Shown here piece after piece: positions 23,059 to 26,904 of a stretch of DNA of 26,904 nucleotides. Position numbers and translations under genes: made by a program. The notes under the pieces are model-generated. The model made no database searches. It had not been told where the DNA came from and saw only the letters and a list, made by a program, of their open reading frames with translations. This DNA is from Pigoraptor vietnamica. Lineage: Eukaryota; Opisthokonta; Filasterea. The DNA lies in assembly GCA_943704525.1 (NCBI GenBank), contig CALSCQ010000585.1:1-26904 (forward strand). The letters are read 5' to 3'. Each line of letters starts with the position of its first letter. Within the stretch, counting starts at the first letter, position 1.

Positions 23059-23678
23059 ATGTCGGCGCCTCCCGCGTACCCCGGCGGCCAGCCCATGATG
23101 GCCCAGCAGACGACGACGGTCGTCGTGCAGGAGGAGGGCTTCCTCGCCAAGTCCAAGGTCATGATCCCCAAGATGATCATGCCGCTCGCCATTATGTGCT
23201 GCGTGTTCAACTTCCTCTTCCCCGGCCTCGGTGGGTGCTCAGTGGGCGAGGCCTCGTGCGTGTGCTCCGGCGTGTGTGTTTGCCTCGAGTTGAATTCGGA
23301 ACTCATCTCTTCTTCTCTTTCATGCAACGCAGGCACGATCATTGCCGCCTTCATTGTGCTGTGCCCCTGCCCCGCCTCGAACCCCGGCATGGGCTTTGGT
23401 CTCCGCATCGGGTCGTTCTTCACGAACCTCATCATGGGCTGCGTCCAGATGTTCCTCTCGCTCTGTGAGTGTCCCTGTCTCTCCCTGTCCCTTCATTCCT
23501 TGCCTCGTGTCAACACTCTCTGTCCCTTTACTGACGAGTGTCTTTCTCTCTTCTTCTTTGCGCAGTCATCATCGGCTGGGTGTGGTCGATCATGTGGGGC
23601 CTTGCCTTCGTCGCCTCGTCGGCTGACACTGGCAAGACGACGGTCATCTCGACGACGGTGCACCCCGTGCCCGTCTAA
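23059..23678 (+). CDS. Stum/SPEC3-family small membrane protein
   Basis: Three exons, 23059-23230, 23333-23464 and 23566-23678, encode 138 residues; both joins are phase 1. The N-terminus is short and Pro-rich and contains a PPxY-type motif (PPAY, residues 4-7). Hydrophobic segments at about 36-70 and 82-120 carry the family hallmarks: PGLGTIIAAF, a small Cys-containing turn (LCPCPA), and the near-invariant GWVWSIMWG. These match the SPEC3/Stum family, whose members include Drosophila Stum (mechanosensory neurons) and sea urchin SPEC3 (ectodermal cilia). Role here is unknown; membrane location is inferred from hydrophobicity. The start has a CGAAAATG context also seen at arginase. The family call rests on motif memory, not a search. 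Confidence 0.8.
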
Positions 23679-24176
23679 AGAGACTCGACAACAAACGATG
23701 TCGCCAAGACTGCGTCTGCTATTTCGCGCTTCGTCAACTGTCGTTTTTTCTGCCTCTTGCCTTTTCGCACATCGCCCGTAGCGTCTGTATGTAATTTTTT
23801 CTTTAAGCCCTCGTAGGGCGCCTACGGTGCGTTTTTTCCCGTTACCGCACACTCTCGCACACACAGACACACAAACACGAAATCGAAAAAAGCCATACAT
23901 AAAACGAGCGGCCATCGGCCGTTGAAAGAAAAAAAAGTTCCATAAATAATATGTCTGGACATCATGCACTTAGATGGAAAAATTTGCACCTGTCTTGCCT
24001 GATGGGGATTCACGTGGCGTTCTCCCCAACCCCGCGGGTGCGCCGATGACCCAACCACACCGCACACGCGCGCGCGTGAGCTGCGCAACTGGGCACTCAA
24101 AAGGAACACGCAAACGAGTCAAAGGGCGACGCACTTCTTCGCAAGCACGCCGCGGTTTGTGAGAGGAGGCTCGAAA
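23679..24176. other. Stum-like 3' UTR and arginase 5' region
   Basis: About 500 bases without a supported gene. Two overlapping hairpins lie at 23807-23826, and A-rich stretches with CATAAAAC and CATAAATA occur near 23897-23948. The arginase-proximal part is GC-rich, with ACAC/GCGC runs and no TATA box. Confidence 0.5.
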
Positions 24177-26756
24177 ATGTCCGCGAAGGTGCGCACGAAG
24201 TCGCCGATTGTGCGGTTTGCATCATGTGTGGTCTGACAGTCGTGCAATTCGCCTGCAGCGACCGGCGGAGAATGGCCACGACAACGAGGCGAAGCGTCCT
24301 CGCACTGAACCGACGGAGCGCGTATGTGCTCTCATCGGTGCGCCCTTCTCGGGCGGGCAGGTGTGTGTTTCCTCTGAGTGCTTGCGGACGTTCGCCTGCC
24401 GTGATTTCCACCGTTCCTCTGTGTGGTGTGTTGGATCGCTCGTAATGAGTGCGTATTGTTACAGCCACGCGGAGGGGTTGAGCTCGGCACTCGTTTTGTG
24501 CGTGAGGCTGGGATCGTCGACCAGATCAAGGAGATGGGTGAGTTTTGGTCGTGTTTGAGGGGCGTGTTGGTGTGCGTGTGTGTTTGTGTCTGTGATTGTG
24601 ATTGTGTCTGCCTGCATGTGTGTGTGCATGTGTGTGTGTGCGTGTGTGTATGTGTGTGTGTGTGCGTGTGTGTGCATGTGTGTGTGCGTGTGTGTGCATG
24701 TGTGCGTGTGCGTGTGTGTGTGTATATTTGTGTGCTGTCTAAATGCACCTGACGCTACAGGGTGGACCGTGAATGACATGGGCGATCTCGACCTCCATGC
24801 CGGCGAGAAGCCCAACGACACGATGGGAAACTGCAAGCGCCCTCGGCTTGTCGGTGCTGCTTGCAAGAAGGTGTGTCTTGACAACATGCGATTTGCGTTT
24901 CGACATTATTTCTCCATCATGTGAGTTGGGATGTGGGAGACGATTTAGGCGTGCAGCAGTGAGTGACTCGGATCTCTTTCCGACAGGTGTACGATGCGGT
25001 CAAGGCGGGCGCCGAGCAGGGCCAGTTTGTTATCACGCTTGGCGGCGACCACTCGATTGGCGTTGGGACGCTCTGCGGGCACGCGGCCGCGCGGAAGGAC
25101 CTCTGCGTCATATGGGTGGGCTGTCGGTGAATGTGGGACGGCGCTTGTTTGCATGTTGCGCTGCCGAAGCATTGTCTGTACTCGCACATGTTATGTTTGC
25201 ACACGAAAACATAGGCGCACACATTCGCATGGATCCAGCTACACATTGGCACACAGAACACACGCACAACCCATTTGCGTTCCTCGTTCCGTGCATCTTC
25301 TCTTCCTCTCTCTCACTCGTCACAATTGACGCCATCTTCACACGCAGGTCGATGCGCACGCGGACATCAACACGGCCACGGGTTCCGTGAGCGGCAACAT
25401 GCACGGCATGCCCGTTGCCTTTGCCGTGGGCGTGCAGGATCCCAGCCAGGTGCCGGGCTTCGAGTGGTGCACTCCGAAGTGGGTTGCGCTGTGTGTTTGT
25501 GTGTGTGTGGTGTGTGTGTGTGTGGTGGTTGAAGGAGTGTAGGTGCTTCTGTTGGGATAGGTACGCAGTGTCAAGTTGCTCTTCGTAGGTTGGGGATGTG
25601 TGTGTGTGTGTGTGTGCGTCCGTGTGCGCGCACGGTGGGCGGTATGTGTCTTTGCGTGGGCGTTATATTGGATTCACTGGTGAAAAAGGGTGTTTTGAGA
25701 CGAAATGGGGCGCTAATTGTGTGGCTGTGCCGCATTCAGCCTCAAGCCCTCCGACATTGTCTACATTGGCCTGCGCGACCTCGACAAGGCCGAGAAGTGA
25801 GTGATGTTATTCTGTCGTATTCGTAGCATTCCTTCGCGAGAGAAAGGCGCTGTAGAGTGTCGTTCGTGAGGGCGTGCATGAATGCAACATATCAACAGAA
25901 GTGTCGTTCGTGGCGTCATGCACGCCAACGTTTGTACGTGAGCGGAAGCTCCTTCTGGTCCATTGATCAATCACTAACTTGTATGTACTATTCCGTATCT
26001 TTATAAGCATCCCTTTTACGCATAACATGAAAATACTGATCATATGGACGCCGCTCTTGTTCCCGCCCCAGGGACATTCTCCGCCAGCACAACATTCGCG
26101 CCTTCAGCATGTACGAAGTGGACAAGTACGGCATCGGCAAGGTATGCGCCGTCTGTCGTTCTCCATGGAAAGACTGTCGTTCTCTACAGAAAGACTGTTG
26201 TTCTCCATAGATAACTGTGGCACTTGCACTGTCCATGCGCGGACAAGAGAAAGTTTGCGGCGATTCTCAGACGAGTGCGCGTGAGTGTGTGGGTTGAATC
26301 GATCTCGAATTTGCCTCAAATTGCGCAGGTGATGGAGATGGCCATTGACCACATCAACCCCTACCGCAACCGCCCCATGCACATCAGCTTTGACGTCGAT
26401 GCACTCGACCCCACGGTGCGTACCTGTGCCTTCTGTCTCCGTCCCCCTCCCTCTCTCTATCCCTGTCTCTGTCCTATCGTAGTGGATGCAAGGCTGGTCC
26501 GACAACTCGCACTCTATGTATTCTCGCTGCTGATTGGCGGCACATAGACTCAGATGGTTCCTGCATGCAATGCGTGCATCGCAGTGTAAACCGAACGCAA
26601 TGATTGTCTTGCATTTACTGACAAATGCTGTGCCGCGCGCAGGTGACGCCGTCCACAGGCACCACGGTGCGCGGGGGTCTCTCCTTCCGCGAGGGCCACT
26701 ACATTTGCGAGGCTGCGTACGAGACGGGCCTCCTTCGCGGCATTGACATTGTGGAG
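24177..26756 (+). CDS. Arginase, 3' end beyond the window
   Basis: Binuclear manganese enzyme that hydrolyses arginine to ornithine and urea. Ten exons are visible: 24177-24188, 24259-24360, 24465-24537, 24761-24870, 24987-25115, 25348-25478, 25740-25796, 26072-26141, 26329-26415 and 26643-26756. They give 295 residues, all in frame; a donor (GTGGGT) follows and the final exon or exons are missing. Family motifs: [23 protein letters not shown] (H121), DAHADINT (D144, H146, D148), [15 protein letters not shown] (D250, D252) and FREGHY (E274). HADIN and SGNMHG favour arginase over agmatinase. The first coding exon is only four codons; its AAG joins exon 2 to give a basic bipartite sequence at residues 4-19. 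There is no mitochondrial presequence. The first exon is the least certain, because it rests on a splice signal and the start context. Confidence 0.93.
24563..24735. repeat. Imperfect (TG)n tract in arginase intron 3
   Basis: About 170 bases of TG with CATG and CGTG interruptions fill most of the intron 24538-24760, TG on the sense strand. Confidence 0.95.
25489..25530. repeat. Short (TG)n tract in arginase intron 6
   Basis: TG-rich stretch close to the donor of the intron 25479-25739. Confidence 0.85.
25597..25617. repeat. Short (TG)n tract, second in arginase intron 6
   Basis: About ten TG units further into the same intron, on the sense strand. Confidence 0.85.
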
Positions 26757-26795
26757 GTGGGTGGTGTATGGGCCTTGTGCGGGCGTAAAATGCAG

Positions 26796-26796
<1 letters not shown>

Positions 26797-26860
<64 letters not shown>

Positions 26861-26861
26861 C

Positions 26862-26904
<43 letters not shown>
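26797..26904. repeat. (TG)n tract in arginase intron 10, running off the window
   Basis: More than 100 bases of TG with two CGTG units, beginning about 40 bases after the donor of the intron that starts at 26757. It continues to the window edge, so its true length is unknown; assembly across it may be unreliable. Confidence 0.95.

Overview
The window is a stretch of nuclear DNA from an intron-rich, GC-rich eukaryote. The host genes have dozens of short GT-AG introns, G/C-ending codons, TATA and CCAAT boxes, and long (TG)n tracts inside introns. A complete talin that stays almost in register with vertebrate talin-1, together with a Stum/SPEC3-family membrane protein, points to a unicellular relative of animals or another protist on the Amorphea side of the tree. 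This placement is an inference from gene content; the species cannot be named from the sequence alone.

Layout, left to right. (1) 1-3106: a DNA transposon of the IS630/Tc1/mariner (DDE_3) class. Its transposase gene has four exons and no internal stop, carries two N-terminal CCHC zinc knuckles, and is followed by a small charged ORF. (2) 3728-6095 (+): fumarylacetoacetase, ten exons, the last enzyme of tyrosine breakdown. (3) 6530-9368 (+): an atypical extended SDR ('NAD-dependent epimerase/dehydratase'), nine coding exons. (4) 9642-10988 (-): an intronless FAD-linked oxidase of the berberine-bridge type, convergent with the SDR gene. (5) 11936-20387 (+): talin, eight exons, 2547 residues. 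(6) 21209-22249 (+): an intronless MDR-family (quinone reductase/zinc-ADH-like) oxidoreductase. (7) 23059-23678 (+): a small Stum/SPEC3-like membrane protein, three exons. (8) 24177-26756 (+), running off the right edge: arginase, ten exons visible.

The genes do not form an operon or an evident pathway cluster. Fumarylacetoacetase and arginase are both amino-acid catabolic enzymes but lie 18 kb apart. Talin is the cytoskeleton-to-membrane adhesion adaptor. The two intronless oxidoreductases on either side of talin stand out from their intron-dense neighbours and are candidates for lateral acquisition.

Exon joins were derived by hand from splice signals, reading phase and family similarity. 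All joins in the five intron-bearing host genes and in the transposase keep frame. I saw no tRNA, rRNA or CRISPR array. I found no multi-gene novel defence or mobile system. The most original items are the zinc-knuckle/long-spacer transposase with a foldback intron, a nucleoplasmin-like bipartite nuclear signal at the arginase N-terminus, a start-codon exon bracketed by complementary CA and TG tracts, and an SDR lacking its catalytic tyrosine.
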